Positions 37,740 to 47,237 of a stretch of DNA of 64,000 nt are shown piece by piece. The position numbers and the translations under genes are program-made. Below the pieces are notes generated by a model. The model did no database searches and was not told the DNA's origin. It saw only the letters and a program-made list of their open reading frames with translations. The number at the start of each line of letters is the position of its first letter. The first letter of the stretch is position 1. Source of the stretch: Rhizobium sp. CB3090 (GTDB lineage: Bacteria > Pseudomonadota > Alphaproteobacteria > Rhizobiales > Rhizobiaceae); the NCBI RefSeq assembly GCF_029714285.1, contig NZ_CP121664.1, positions 186,001-250,000 on the forward strand, read 5' to 3'.

Positions 37740-39637
37740 TGTCATATCCTTTTTCCATCTTGCCGCATGACATGAAAGAGCATCTGGTCCAAGAGGACAA
37801 AGCACCGGTTCTTCGATTCATCACCTGCGGCTCGGTCGATGACGGAAAATCGACCTTAATCGGTCGACTGCTCTGCGATGCGGAATTGGTCTTCGAAGAT
37901 CAATTGGCGGACCTTCGCCGCGTCGGCATCGGCGGCGGCAATGGCGATGAAATCGATTTCTCTCTGCTGCTCGACGGCCTTGAGGCGGAGCGCGAGCAGG
38001 GCATCACCATTGATGTCGCATATCGCTATTTCTCCACGTCGAAGCGCAAGTTCATTGTTGCCGATACGCCCGGCCACCACGAATATACGCGCAATATGGC
38101 AACCGGCGCATCGACAGCCGATCTTGCCGTTATCCTCGTCGACAGCCGCCAAGGCATACTCCAGCAAACACGCAGGCATTCCTATCTCGCCTCGCTTCTC
38201 GGCATTCGCCATGTCGTGCTGGCGGTGAACAAGATCGATCTCGTCGATTTCAGCGAGCCGATATTTGATGCCATCGTGGCCGAATACGAAAGCTTCTCGG
38301 CAAAGCTGGGTTTTGCCAGTGTAACGGCTATTCCGATGTCTGCCCGCTTCGGAGACAATGTTGTTTCGAAATCCGGGCAATTACCCTGGTATCAAGGTCC
38401 GACGCTTCTTGAATATCTGGAAGCGGTTGAACTCGACCCAGCTGACAAGCAAAGACCCTTTCGTTTTCCCGTTCAGCTCGTCGTGCGGCCAAATTCGGAT
38501 TTTCGCGGCTATGCGGGCTGGATCGCATCCGGAAAAATTGCCGTCGGCGATCCTGTGATCGTTGCAAAATCAGGGCTGCGCTCCTCGGTCAGGGCGATCA
38601 TTGCCCCTGACGGCAACCAGATATCTGCCGCAGAAGGGGAACCGGTAACTTTGGTTCTAGCCGACGAGGTAGATGTCTCCAGGGGCGACATGCTGGTTGA
38701 CCCCGCCTCAAGGCCTTTTGTCTCGGACCAATTCCAGGCGCATCTTATTTGGTTCGGTGCCAATCCGATGCTCCCGGGACGAAGCTATCTCTTGCGGACG
38801 GAGACGGACAGTGTCAGCGCCACGGTGACTGCGCTCAAGCACCAACTGAATGTCGACAACTTCGTTCGCGAACCAGCCAAACTGCTTCAGATGAACGAGG
38901 TCGGCGTCTGCAACATCATGACGCAAAGACCGATCGTGTTTGACGCCTACGAGGAAAACAGGTCAACCGGCAATTTCATCATCGTCGATAGGGTAAGCAG
39001 CGCGACCGTCGGTGCCGGCATGATTGATTTCCCGCTTCGTCGTGCTGACAACGTTCATTGGCAAGCGCTCGACGTCGACAAGGCCGCGCGATCCGCGCTC
39101 AAGAACCAAGAGCCCGCCGTCCTTTGGCTCACCGGTCTGTCGGGTTCGGGCAAGTCGACGATCGCCAATGCGCTCGAAGCGCTTCTGCATACTTACGGCA
39201 AGCATACCTATCTCTTGGACGGAGATAACGTGCGCCACGGGCTTAATCGTGACCTTGGCTTTACCGCGGCCGATCGGGTCGAGAACATACGTCGCGTCGC
39301 TGAGGTCGCCAGATTGATGGCCGACGCAGGACTGATCGTGATTTGTTCCTTCATATCGCCCTTTCGGGATGAGCGGCGTATGGCGCGCGAGCTTATGGAT
39401 GAAGGCGAGTTCATCGAAATCTTTGTCGATACGCCCTTGGAGGAATGCGCGCGCCGCGATCCGAAAGGGCTCTATAAAAAGGCCTTTGCCGGCAACATCG
39501 CGAACTTCACCGGCGTCTCGTCTCCATATGAGGCGCCGGACAATCCGGAACTTCATCTCAAGACCGGCGGCCAGGAGCCGGCAACGTTAGCACTTCAGAT
39601 AGAAGAGTTCCTTCGAAGCCGAATGGAGGAGAAATAG
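37739..39637 (+). CDS. nodQ: Bifunctional sulfate adenylyltransferase GTPase subunit / APS kinase NodQ
   Basis: The 632-residue fusion has an N-terminal CysN-type GTPase (P-loop [43 protein letters not shown]) and a C-terminal APS kinase from about residue 455 (P-loop [52 protein letters not shown]). Together with NodP it converts sulfate to PAPS for NodH. It ends the nod operon. Confidence 0.97.
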   Translation: MSYPFSILPHDMKEHLVQEDKAPVLRFITCGSVDDGKSTLIGRLLCDAELVFEDQLADLRRVGIGGGNGDEIDFSLLLDGLEAEREQGITIDVAYRYFSTSKRKFIVADTPGHHEYTRNMATGASTADLAVILVDSRQGILQQTRRHSYLASLLGIRHVVLAVNKIDLVDFSEPIFDAIVAEYESFSAKLGFASVTAIPMSARFGDNVVSKSGQLPWYQGPTLLEYLEAVELDPADKQRPFRFPVQLVVRPNSDFRGYAGWIASGKIAVGDPVIVAKSGLRSSVRAIIAPDGNQISAAEGEPVTLVLADEVDVSRGDMLVDPASRPFVSDQFQAHLIWFGANPMLPGRSYLLRTETDSVSATVTALKHQLNVDNFVREPAKLLQMNEVGVCNIMTQRPIVFDAYEENRSTGNFIIVDRVSSATVGAGMIDFPLRRADNVHWQALDVDKAARSALKNQEPAVLWLTGLSGSGKSTIANALEALLHTYGKHTYLLDGDNVRHGLNRDLGFTAADRVENIRRVAEVARLMADAGLIVICSFISPFRDERRMARELMDEGEFIEIFVDTPLEECARRDPKGLYKKAFAGNIANFTGVSSPYEAPDNPELHLKTGGQEPATLALQIEEFLRSRMEEK

Positions 39638-39769
39638 CGCCTGGCCTAACGCTCGCTTTTGGCATGTGCTGGGCGTCAGCGGTCCGAGCGGCGGTTTGGT
39701 GTTACCCGCGGCTCAAGCTTTAGTTCGGTAAACTTGCGAAATTATCGGTCCTCGTTCGGCAGACAATTG

Positions 39770-39901
39770 ATGTCGATGCATGAAAAGCTCGTTTCGGCTT
39801 ATTCCAGCAAGGAGAATGATCAGATTATCTTCGATCTAGCCGCTCTGCTTCGGGCGCTCACCCGCGAGGCAGCGCGCCGGGCGAACACCCCTGTGATATG
39901 A
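39770..39901 (+). CDS. Short hypothetical protein downstream of nodQ
   Basis: A 43-residue frame MSMHEKLVSAYSSKENDQII, then FDLAALLRALTREAARRANT, is helical and slightly basic. No ribosome site is clear and I recognise no family. It may be a real small gene or a remnant. The rest of 39638-40151 holds nothing I can name. Confidence 0.35.
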   Translation: MSMHEKLVSAYSSKENDQIIFDLAALLRALTREAARRANTPVI

Positions 39902-40151
39902 GGCGCTGCGGGATGCTTTCCCTGTTTTGCGACAAATCACCTTAAGCGGGCCGTCCCGGCGGCGCTAGAACGCAAAGACGCTGTCCAACCGTGTTATCTG
40001 TTGCTGGCCGTGCCTGGGCCTGCTTCTTCACGGCGCTCTATCGAAAACACAGAAGCACAATGCAGCAATCGATCAACATCACCGGGATAACGTCGCCTTC
40101 AATAACCCTGCGCGATCTGAAGCTTTGTGATCCAATAGCAATGGCCCGATC

Positions 40152-41993
40152 CTATTCAAAAGTGGCCAGACGCTCGCGGACAATTTCTCGCATGTGCGCC
40201 GCCCGTTCAGCGCCGACTGAGCCATCTGCCAGCGGCGGTGGCAACGTAAGGGCGTCCAGGCCGTGAGCAAGCGCCGCGGCCAGCTCATCCATGGCCATAT
40301 CCGCCGCCGACGCCGGAATACCTGCGGTGGCGGCAAAGCGCCTGAAGTCCGCTCTCTTGAGCCGTTCGTCCTTGCCGCTGATCTTGAGCGCCATACGGTC
40401 GCTCTGCAGGGTCGGAAATACCCGCGTTGTGACCGCATCGTAGAGCGGCGCCATTCGGACGGAGCTAAAATCTCTCCTCCGTGGCTCCGCGATTTTCAGC
40501 ATGGCCATGTTCTTCAGATGCATATCGCCGTCCGCGATTAGCCAGGCGAACAGTGCCCGCCGCAAGATCAACAGCAGGTCCGCATCCGGATCAGTAGACA
40601 GCGGGCGCAGAGCGGATGCGATCCGCTCCATGGTACCCATGTATTTATCTTCCGCGGGCACGCCCAGAACCGACGCCATATCCTCGAGCACCAGACGGCG
40701 CATGTCGTCAAGGCTGGTGCGGATATCGAACCGCTCAACCACAAGGGCATGTGGCATGCCATCCGGCATGGCAACGAGCGCAATGGCGGGCACAATGAAT
40801 CCGACCGCCCGACCGAGTTCCATGGACTGCCATTCTATCGCGGGCAGCGCTTCGAATCCCGACGTGCCGGCGGGCTTGAGAATATGCGTGAACGGCTTGT
40901 TCGTGCTGGGCATAAGGGTGCCGTCGGCATCGAGAAACATCGGCGCCTTGATTTGTACGCCTGACAGGCGCGGTGTCGCGCCTGTCGCGAAGATTTTTGC
41001 CAGGTTCTGTTCGAACGTATCATGGATATCGCCGCGGCCGGGACCGGCATAGATCCCTGTAAACAGGTGATTTGCCGTGAAGGTGTTCAGCCGCGTCAGT
41101 AGAATATCGGCCGGAAGCGCCGTCAGCTCGCTTGCCCGCTCTACAATTGTGATGTTCGACATGTACCGCTTACCGGTGCGCAGTTCCGCCCGCTCGTCCG
41201 GGCTGTTTAGCACCCGGTTCAGCCACCCTTCCGGGAGTAGTGATTCAATGAAGGGAGGCAATCTGCCCGGCGTAGTCTGGCGCACAAGCGGCGGGCCGTC
41301 AGGATCGGACGCCTTCCACCGCCATTCGAAGCCATCATGCGCAAGGTTGCCGATCGGCGCACCGTGCCATGCCACGGTTAGGTCGAGCGCGGCCTGGTTG
41401 GTGAGAGTTACGGCGGCCGCCGGCTTCCGTTTGAGGAAACGCTCGGCGGCGCTGCCTTCAGCAAGCCAGTCATTGTCGCGGGCAAGTTTAAACACCGCAT
41501 CGGCGGCGCTCTCTGGATTCCCATATTCTTCAATCAGCCGTGCGGCGATTGCCTCTTTCATGTCTTCGTTGAACGAGGCCGCATGTTCACTACGGATGCG
41601 GAAGGCTTCCAGAAAACGCTGGCGCAGCGAAGACACGGCCACGCGGAACTCGCCCATGTTGTCGCCGACCGCCGCCTGCGCGACGGACGGGTTGTCCGGC
41701 GCTTTGTTCTGAATGATTTCGAGCGTCCTAATGCGCTGCCGCTGCACGCGGCGGCCGGTTAGAAACAGGCGGCCATCGCGCAACGGGCCGAGCAGAACGG
41801 CACTGGCGGCCGACAGGTAGGCGTTCGGGTAGAGATATTTAGCGATGCGTACAGCGTGGGTCCGCACCGTCTGATCTATGTCATCGTCGGCATCAACATA
41901 GATACCGCGCATAAGCTGGACCAGCTTGCCGGCTTCCGCCTGACGGTGGCCACGCGTTTTGTCAATGTTTTCGCCGACGAGATGAAGAGGCAT
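40152..41993 (-). CDS. AbiEi-like antitoxin domain fused to a HipA-family kinase
   Basis: The 613-residue protein has two parts. Residues about 1-190 look like a type IV AbiEi-type regulator: LVQLMRGIYVDADDD, then AKYLYPNAYLSAASAVLLG. From about 203 it is HipA: LTVAWHGAPIGNLAHDG (HipA N-terminal domain), ATP-loop-like SGVQIK (344-349), catalytic loop DGDMHLKN (488-495, with Asp490, Lys494 and Asn495 intact) and MAPLYDAV. HipA kinases phosphorylate aminoacyl-tRNA synthetases and are normally silenced by HipB; no hipB is adjacent. Start at 41993 lies 4 nt from a 35-bp palindrome; a second copy is further upstream. Confidence 0.85.
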   Translation of the reverse strand: MPLHLVGENIDKTRGHRQAEAGKLVQLMRGIYVDADDDIDQTVRTHAVRIAKYLYPNAYLSAASAVLLGPLRDGRLFLTGRRVQRQRIRTLEIIQNKAPDNPSVAQAAVGDNMGEFRVAVSSLRQRFLEAFRIRSEHAASFNEDMKEAIAARLIEEYGNPESAADAVFKLARDNDWLAEGSAAERFLKRKPAAAVTLTNQAALDLTVAWHGAPIGNLAHDGFEWRWKASDPDGPPLVRQTTPGRLPPFIESLLPEGWLNRVLNSPDERAELRTGKRYMSNITIVERASELTALPADILLTRLNTFTANHLFTGIYAGPGRGDIHDTFEQNLAKIFATGATPRLSGVQIKAPMFLDADGTLMPSTNKPFTHILKPAGTSGFEALPAIEWQSMELGRAVGFIVPAIALVAMPDGMPHALVVERFDIRTSLDDMRRLVLEDMASVLGVPAEDKYMGTMERIASALRPLSTDPDADLLLILRRALFAWLIADGDMHLKNMAMLKIAEPRRRDFSSVRMAPLYDAVTTRVFPTLQSDRMALKISGKDERLKRADFRRFAATAGIPASAADMAMDELAAALAHGLDALTLPPPLADGSVGAERAAHMREIVRERLATFE

Positions 41994-41997
41994 ATAT

Positions 41998-42032
41998 GTA
42001 ACTTTCGCGTATTTCAGATACGAGAAGGTTAC
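41998..42032 (-). promoter_or_regulatory. Palindromic operator A of the AbiEi/HipA fusion gene
   Basis: A 35-bp imperfect palindrome: it begins GTAACTTTCGCGTATTTC and ends AGATACGAGAAGGTTAC. It lies directly in front of the fusion gene ATG and would cover its ribosome site. Nearly the same sequence occurs at 42061-42095 and 45704-45738. Confidence 0.75.
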
Positions 42033-42060
42033 AACATTCGTTTTCGGGCTGCAAGGAATT

Positions 42061-42095
42061 GTAACTATCACGTATTTCAGATACGCGATAGTTAC
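42061..42095 (-). promoter_or_regulatory. Palindromic operator B of the AbiEi/HipA fusion gene
   Basis: GTAACTATCACGTATTTC and AGATACGCGATAGTTAC form an almost perfect 35-bp palindrome. It starts 63 bases (six helical turns) from copy A, a spacing that allows side-by-side protein binding. Probably an autoregulatory operator. Confidence 0.75.
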
Positions 42096-42179
42096 AATTT
42101 TTCGATGCTGCTGAGACGATCAAAGATATAATAACGCATTGAGTTATAAGAAAAATACTTATTTCAAAATTAGTATTGT

Positions 42180-42475
42180 CATACTGCTATCGAATATCCA
42201 AAAGCCACTTCGACGCCGTGCAGGCCATGCTCAGAGCAAAGAACCTGAAGGGTAACGCCGCCGCGTATCGTTATCGGTCCAATCCTTCTGACGGGTATCC
42301 CCACCTGCGGCACATGCGCGCTGAAAGGCAAGGGGAGGCCTGCAAAGGGCGCTCAATCCCGATGGCCAGGCTCGACAGGCTGGTGAAGGAGCATATCGTT
42401 GATCAGCTTCTCACGGCCGAACGCGTCAGGCGCCTGCAGCTTTGCGTTGGGTCACGGGCGATGAGTGGGACATGA
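42180..42475 (+). pseudogene. Remnant of a serine recombinase, C-terminal zinc-ribbon region
   Basis: The plus strand reads CKGRSIPMARLDRLVKEHIV and DQLLTAERVRRL, which is the segment just after the zinc ribbon in large serine recombinases (resolvase/Recombinase family). Upstream, codons for C-G-T-C occur in another frame, as expected of a frameshifted zinc ribbon. Only about 100 codons survive. It suggests the toxin-antitoxin island arrived with, or was invaded by, an integrative element. Confidence 0.6.
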
Positions 42476-42649
42476 TCGATACAATAGGCAACGGGGCTAC
42501 CCCGCGGCGCAGTCCCGCTCTTACTTCGCGGGACTGGCGATCGAGCGCTGCGTTTTCAGCAGGAGCTTCGCGCGCACCCGCATCTCCTCCGCGGAGGGCT
42601 TATCGAACATGTAATTTTTCCGTATTTTCCAGAAATTTTGCGCTTTTAT

Positions 42650-42686
42650 TGTACTTTGATTGCTTTCTGGCCTTTTTAATAGTACA
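42650..42686 (+). promoter_or_regulatory. Inverted repeats upstream of abiEi
   Basis: TGTACT (42650-42655) and AGTACA (42681-42686) flank an AT-rich segment 54-90 nt before the abiEi ATG. AbiEi antitoxins are known to repress their own promoter through inverted repeats; this pair is a candidate. A perfect -10-like TATAAT (42729-42734) ends 5 nt before the ATG, which would imply a very short or absent leader. Confidence 0.4.
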
Positions 42687-42739
42687 CTTTATATGGAGAA
42701 ATTCCTCATATTACTGAAAGATTGCGCATATAATATACT

Positions 42740-43525
42740 ATGAAAAAACCCAAACTAACTACCGTCCTTCGAGCCGCCGGCGATGTCATTCAAATCGACG
42801 ATGCTGCGCGCGCACTCGCCATCTCGCGCGTCCAAGCCGCCAAGACTCTGTCGGCATGGGCGGCGCAAGGATGGCTACAGCGCGTCGGCACGGGTGTTTA
42901 CGCGCCTGTTTCTCTGGATATGCGGGGTAGCGACCAGACGATAGCTGACGCGTGGCTGTTGGTCCCCGCGCTTTTCGGTCCCGCTTATATCGGTGGCCGA
43001 ACAGCTGCAGAATATTGGGATCTTACCGAACAACTGTTTCGCGACATCGTCGTCTTTACGGCCCGACCTATCCGAAACCGCATCAAGGAAAGCGGTGGAG
43101 CGCAATTTACGTTGCGTCAGATCCCGGAGTCGCGCATCTTCGGCATCAAATCAGTCTGGCGCGAACACACGAAAGTCAGCGTCTCCGACATCGACCGGAC
43201 TATGCTCGACATACTGGACGATCCGCCGATCGGCGGCGGCATCCAACATGTGACCGACTGCCTCGACCGCTACCTGCATAAAAATGACAGCAAGCCGGAC
43301 CGGCTGATCGCCTATGCCGATCAACTCGACAACGGAGCGGTGTTCAAACGCCTTGGTTTCCTGGCAGAACGTCATCCGCTCGGAGCAGCACTCGTCACCG
43401 CGTGCAAAGCGCGGCTAACGAAAGGCTACGCCAAACTCGATCCCACACTTATGTGCGATCGCGTCGTGACACGTTGGAAACTGAAAGTCCCGGCCAGCTG
43501 GATCGCAGTATCAAGCCATGATTAG
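42740..43525 (+). CDS. Type IV toxin-antitoxin system AbiEi family antitoxin
   Basis: The 261-residue protein starts MKKPKLTTVLRAAGDVIQID with a winged helix-turn-helix (ALAISRVQAAKTLSAWAAQG, WLQRVGTGVYAP), followed by the AbiEi C-terminal domain (PAYIGGRTAAEYWDLTEQLF, VSDIDRTMLDILDDP). AbiEi represses the operon and opposes the AbiEii nucleotidyltransferase. It overlaps the toxin gene by 8 nt. AbiE systems give phage abortive infection and stabilise plasmids. The promoter region is markedly AT-rich compared with neighbours, a sign of transfer. Confidence 0.88.
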   Translation: MKKPKLTTVLRAAGDVIQIDDAARALAISRVQAAKTLSAWAAQGWLQRVGTGVYAPVSLDMRGSDQTIADAWLLVPALFGPAYIGGRTAAEYWDLTEQLFRDIVVFTARPIRNRIKESGGAQFTLRQIPESRIFGIKSVWREHTKVSVSDIDRTMLDILDDPPIGGGIQHVTDCLDRYLHKNDSKPDRLIAYADQLDNGAVFKRLGFLAERHPLGAALVTACKARLTKGYAKLDPTLMCDRVVTRWKLKVPASWIAVSSHD

Positions 43526-44942
43526 TAAGGCCGAGATCCTGGAAACAGCGGGGAAGGTTGGCCTTCGCCCCGACGTGGTCGAGAAGGATTACGCTCTGGG
43601 CTGGACGCTCGCCGGGATTTCCGCGCATGAGGATTTGCGCGAGACGTGGATCTTCAAGGGCGGAACGTGTTTGAAGAAATGCTACTTCGAGACCTACCGG
43701 TTTTCGGAGGATCTCGACTTCACTCTAATGGACGAAGCCCATCTCAATCAGGAATTCCTCAAGCGTGTCTTTGGCGAGATCGCCGATTGGATTTATGAGC
43801 GCTCAGGCCTTGAGATACCTGCTGAAGGACAGAGCTTCGACCTCTTCAATAACCCACGTGGCAATATCTCTTGCCAAGGCAAGCTGAGCTACAAAGGGCC
43901 TGTTTCGCCCAATGTCGCTCTCATTCGCCTGCCGCGCATCAAACTCGATCTCACCGCCGATGAGCGCATCGTCCTGCCGGCGGTAAGGACACCGGTTTTC
44001 CATTCTTATAGCGATGCGCAGGAGGCCAGCTTCGAAGTCCTATCCTACAGCTATGTAGAGACCTTCGGCGAAAAAGTGCGGGCGCTTGCGGAACGCACAA
44101 GACCGCGAGATCTCTACGATGTCGTCAATCTGTTTCGGAATGCCGAAGCGCGCCCGCGTGCTGCTGAGCTCCTTGATGTTCTTCGGCAGAAGTGCGATTT
44201 CAAAGGCATTGCAGTGCCGAAGCTAGAGGACCTTGCGAGCCACCGCGACGCGCTTGAAGGAAGTTGGGCGGCCATGCTGGCGCACCAGCTTCCGGCCCTG
44301 CCACCTGTAGATGATTTCTGGAGTGTGCTGCCCGAGTTCTTCGCTTGGCTTACCGGCGGTGAAATGCCTGTCGAATTGCCTGTCTTCGCGCTAGCGGCGG
44401 GTGAAACCGTTATTCACGGCCGCACGTTCAGCTTGGATATCCCGAATACGTCGCAGACGTATCTCGAAATCATCCGCTTCGCGGGTGGAAACCGGCTGTG
44501 TGTTGATCTTGATTATCAGGGCACAACAAGGCGCATCGAGCCCTACTCGCTGCGTCGCACGAGTGAAGGCAATATCGTCCTTCACGCCTTTAATCTCAAC
44601 AAGAACGAACACCGCAGCTACCGGGTCGACCGCATCACCGGCGCGCGCGCGACCACCCAGACATTTGGGCCACGCTATGCTGTTGAGCTTACACCCTCGG
44701 GACCAATTACCATTCCGCATTCACGGAATGGCGGCTCATTCGGCGATATGGCGTTGAATCGCCCCCGTCTCGCGCCCGCACGATCCCGTGCATTCGGTCA
44801 TCCAACCTATGTCTATCAGTGCCCGGTTTGTCAGAAAAAGTTCCGCAGGCAAACAAACGACAGCTCACTGAAACCGCACAAAACACCGCAGGGGTATCCG
44901 TGCCCGGGCCGCACAGGCTATCTCGCAGATACGCAATATTGA
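43518..44942 (+). CDS. AbiEii/AbiGii-family nucleotidyltransferase toxin with WYL-like domain and zinc knuckle
   Basis: The 474-residue protein has the AbiEii nucleotidyltransferase at its N-terminus: VEKDYALGW (21-29), FKGGTCLKKC (47-56), RFSEDLDFTL (61-70), IKLDLT and FGEKVRALAERTRPRDLYDV. Residues about 300-385 resemble a WYL domain (LCVDLDYQGTTRRIEPYSLR, EHRSYRVDRITGA). The last 42 residues form a C2HC-like knuckle: CPVC (435-438), His454, Cys462. AbiEii toxins are usually about 300 residues, so the two C-terminal modules are additions. The toxin presumably transfers nucleotides to tRNA or another acceptor. Confidence 0.85.
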   Translation: MISKAEILETAGKVGLRPDVVEKDYALGWTLAGISAHEDLRETWIFKGGTCLKKCYFETYRFSEDLDFTLMDEAHLNQEFLKRVFGEIADWIYERSGLEIPAEGQSFDLFNNPRGNISCQGKLSYKGPVSPNVALIRLPRIKLDLTADERIVLPAVRTPVFHSYSDAQEASFEVLSYSYVETFGEKVRALAERTRPRDLYDVVNLFRNAEARPRAAELLDVLRQKCDFKGIAVPKLEDLASHRDALEGSWAAMLAHQLPALPPVDDFWSVLPEFFAWLTGGEMPVELPVFALAAGETVIHGRTFSLDIPNTSQTYLEIIRFAGGNRLCVDLDYQGTTRRIEPYSLRRTSEGNIVLHAFNLNKNEHRSYRVDRITGARATTQTFGPRYAVELTPSGPITIPHSRNGGSFGDMALNRPRLAPARSRAFGHPTYVYQCPVCQKKFRRQTNDSSLKPHKTPQGYPCPGRTGYLADTQY

Positions 44943-44950
44943 GGGGCGAC

Positions 44951-45151
44951 ATGAGCAAACCGGAGTTAAAGCAGGCCGATAAGGGCAACGCCCTTCCGCA
45001 CGGGTTCGGCGACCCGGCAATCCCGCGCGCGGCTACGGACCAGATGCACAAACAGCGAGCATCAAATGTGGCCACTATACGGGAAAAGTTGAAAGCTGCA
45101 GTCGTGCCTCTGCCATTTGCTTGGAGAAATTGCGCGCGTCAGTGGCTTTGA
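44951..45151 (+). CDS. Small third gene of the AbiE operon
   Basis: A 66-residue frame MSKPELKQADKGNALPHGFG starts 8 nt after the toxin gene behind GAGGGGCG. It is basic and polar, with no recognised domain. Near its end the neighbouring frame continues coding-like sequence (GEIARVSGFDIDEIMTSHPG), so it may be a frameshifted remnant of a longer third gene. Confidence 0.4.
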   Translation: MSKPELKQADKGNALPHGFGDPAIPRAATDQMHKQRASNVATIREKLKAAVVPLPFAWRNCARQWL

Positions 45152-45602
45152 CATCGACGAGATAATGACGAGCCATCCCGGCTCGTAAGATCTGGAAGCG
45201 CTATAGCTCACTGTTAGCGCTCGCGTGTTTGATCGTGCGTTGGTGGACCTGCTCGCCGCTGTTGCCCGCTTTGAGGAGGCTGGCGGCCAGAATATTTTCG
45301 ACAGGGTGAATGAAGCCAGACTTGAGGATATTAAGGGGCAACGTTCAGAAGGAATTGTTCGCGGCAACGAGCGCGGCACGCTCGCTCGTAGTTCATTCCA
45401 GGCGTCTCCAGAAAGAGGCTAAGTCTGATTTCCGAACGCGAAGGCTGAAGCTAATTTACCAAATTTCACAGAACGTCGATTTTAGAATCGCTTTTCATGA
45501 AAAGTTACTATTTTTCACATTTTTTCCAAATTTCTGCCGACTGAAAAGGATCGAGGAGAGAGTCGAATATTACGACGCGAGCGAGCCACCAAGCTGCTCC
45601 TG
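45152..45602. other. Gene-poor, increasingly AT-rich stretch
   Basis: About 450 bases after the AbiE operon. One plus-strand frame (FDRALVDLLAAVARFEEAGG) looks weakly coding, but has no start signal or family. No other feature is supported. Confidence 0.35.
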
Positions 45603-45704
45603 CGATTGATACCGCACATCAGCTGGACCGGTTTGTCGACCTCTGCGTGGCCGCGGCCGAGCATTTTTTGTGATGTTTTCGTCGACGAGATAAGGGACCT
45701 GATG
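45603..45704 (-). pseudogene. Truncated second copy of the AbiEi/HipA fusion 5' end
   Basis: On the minus strand, directly behind a third copy of the operator palindrome, codons read GHAEVDKPVQLMCGIN, matching GHRQAEAGKLVQLMRGIY of the fusion protein near its N-terminus. The DNA itself is also recognisably related (TGTTTTCG-CGACGAGAT blocks in both). The copy has no proper start codon and stops after about 35 codons. Confidence 0.6.
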
Positions 45705-45738
45705 GAACTTTCGCGTATCTCAAATATGCGAAAGTTAC
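45704..45738 (-). promoter_or_regulatory. Palindromic operator C (third copy)
   Basis: It begins GGAACTTTCGCGTATCTC and ends AAATATGCGAAAGTTAC. It differs from copies A and B mainly by paired changes that keep the palindrome arms complementary, so it may still be bound by the same regulator although the gene behind it is a fragment. Confidence 0.65.
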
Positions 45739-45870
45739 ATCGCCCGACATCGGGGGATACGCGTAAGGGGAGTTTACTTACTGAGTATAATCGAGGTTTG
45801 AATATGCTTTAATTTACAAAGTTTCGCTTTGTAAAATCGACTGATTTCAAACCGTCAGTTTGAGAGGAAG

Positions 45871-47237
45871 GATGATGTCCCAGGGAGTGGTGTAGCAGGG
45901 TAGCGGTGGCCATCAGTGTTTTTCCGGTAGGGTCGGTTTGTCGAAGACCAACCTGATGGAAAGACCACCGATGACCGACGAGATGATGAACCTGCGCTCG
46001 CTTGTTGAGAAGAGCGCCGACGCCGATTTGCTTCGCGAGATGATCGGGTTTGCCGCCGAGAAGCTTATGGAGCTGGAGGTCGGTGCGAAGACCGGCGCGA
46101 GCTACGGCGAGAAGAACGCCTTTCGGCTTACCCAGCGCAACGGCTACCGCGAGCGCGACTGGGAGACACGGGCCGGGACCGTGGAGCTGCGTATCCCGAA
46201 GCTTCGTACCGGCACCTATTTCCCGAGCTTTCTCGAGCCGCGTCGCATGGCCGAGAAGGCTCTGACCGCCGTAATTCAAGAGGCTTACATCCAAGGCGTT
46301 TCGACCCGCTCCGTCGACGATCTGGTCAAGGCGATGGGCATGAGCGGCATCTCCAAAAGCCAGGTTTCCCGCCTGTGTGAGGAGATCGACGACAAGGTAA
46401 AGGCCTTCCTTGAAAGGCCCATCGAGGGCGACTGGCCCTATCTGTGGATCGACGCCACGTATCTGAAGGTCCGCCGCGGTGGCCGCATCGTCTCGGTCGC
46501 CGTCATTATCGCCGTCGGCGTCAACACCGATGGGCGGCGCGAGGTCCTGGGTATGGAGATCGGCACCTCCGAGGCCGAGCCGATCTGGACGGAGTTCCTG
46601 CGCAAGCTGACACGGCGGGGTTTGCGCGGCGTCAAGCTGGTCGTCTCCGATGCGCATGAGGGCATCAAGGCCGCCGTTTCGAAGGTTCTCTCCGCGACCT
46701 GGCAGCGATGCCGGGTCCACTTCATGCGCAATGCGCTCGCCCATGCCGGAAAGAGCGGTCGACGGGTGGTCTCCGCCTTCATCGCCACGGCCTTTGCCCA
46801 GGACACACCAGAGGCCGCCAGCCAGCAATGGCGCAATGTCGCCGATCAGATCAGGCCGAAAGTACCGAAGCTTGCCACCCTCATGGACAGTGCCGAAGAA
46901 GACGTGCTGGCCTACATGACCTTTCCCCGTCAGCACTGGACGAAGCTGCACAGCACCAACCCTATCGAGCGACTGAACGGCGAGATCAAGCGCCGAACCG
47001 AGGTTGTCGGCATATTCCCAAACGAGGACGCCATCGTCAGGCTCGTCGGCGCGTTGCTCCTCGAACAGAATGACGAATGGGCCGTACAGCGCTCCCGATA
47101 CATGACCCTTGAGACCATCGCCACAATGAGCGATGATCCAATCATCAGCCTGCCTGCTGCGGCAAGCTGATCCAGTCCCGGCTCTGCCCGGAAGGCACGG
47201 CGAACGCCGAAGCTACACCACTCCCTGGGACATCATC
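45871..47237 (+). mobile_element. IS256-family insertion sequence, 1367 bp
   Basis: Perfect 26-bp inverted repeats bound the element: the left begins GATGATGTCCCAGGGAGTGG and the right ends CCACTCCCTGGGACATCATC. AGAGGAAG is duplicated on both sides (45863-45870 and 47238-47245), an 8-bp target duplication as usual for IS256. It contains one intact transposase gene, so the copy may be active. Confidence 0.95.
45971..47170 (+). CDS. IS256-family transposase
   Basis: The 399-residue protein is a complete mutator-type DDE transposase: [20 protein letters not shown], first Asp in [20 protein letters not shown], second in [17 protein letters not shown], and the Glu in [20 protein letters not shown]. 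Start taken at [12 protein letters not shown]; an ATG at 45956 is also possible. No frameshift is seen. Confidence 0.95.
   Translation: MTDEMMNLRSLVEKSADADLLREMIGFAAEKLMELEVGAKTGASYGEKNAFRLTQRNGYRERDWETRAGTVELRIPKLRTGTYFPSFLEPRRMAEKALTAVIQEAYIQGVSTRSVDDLVKAMGMSGISKSQVSRLCEEIDDKVKAFLERPIEGDWPYLWIDATYLKVRRGGRIVSVAVIIAVGVNTDGRREVLGMEIGTSEAEPIWTEFLRKLTRRGLRGVKLVVSDAHEGIKAAVSKVLSATWQRCRVHFMRNALAHAGKSGRRVVSAFIATAFAQDTPEAASQQWRNVADQIRPKVPKLATLMDSAEEDVLAYMTFPRQHWTKLHSTNPIERLNGEIKRRTEVVGIFPNEDAIVRLVGALLLEQNDEWAVQRSRYMTLETIATMSDDPIISLPAAAS

Noticed and set aside
42000-42095. Operator palindromes as a small CRISPR-like array
   Set aside because: Only two copies here and one 3.6 kb away, each an internal palindrome located at a gene start; no spacers and no cas genes.
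45809-46951. 380-codon minus-strand frame within the IS256 element
   Set aside because: It is the antisense shadow of the intact transposase gene, which has GC-rich third positions that keep the opposite frame open.
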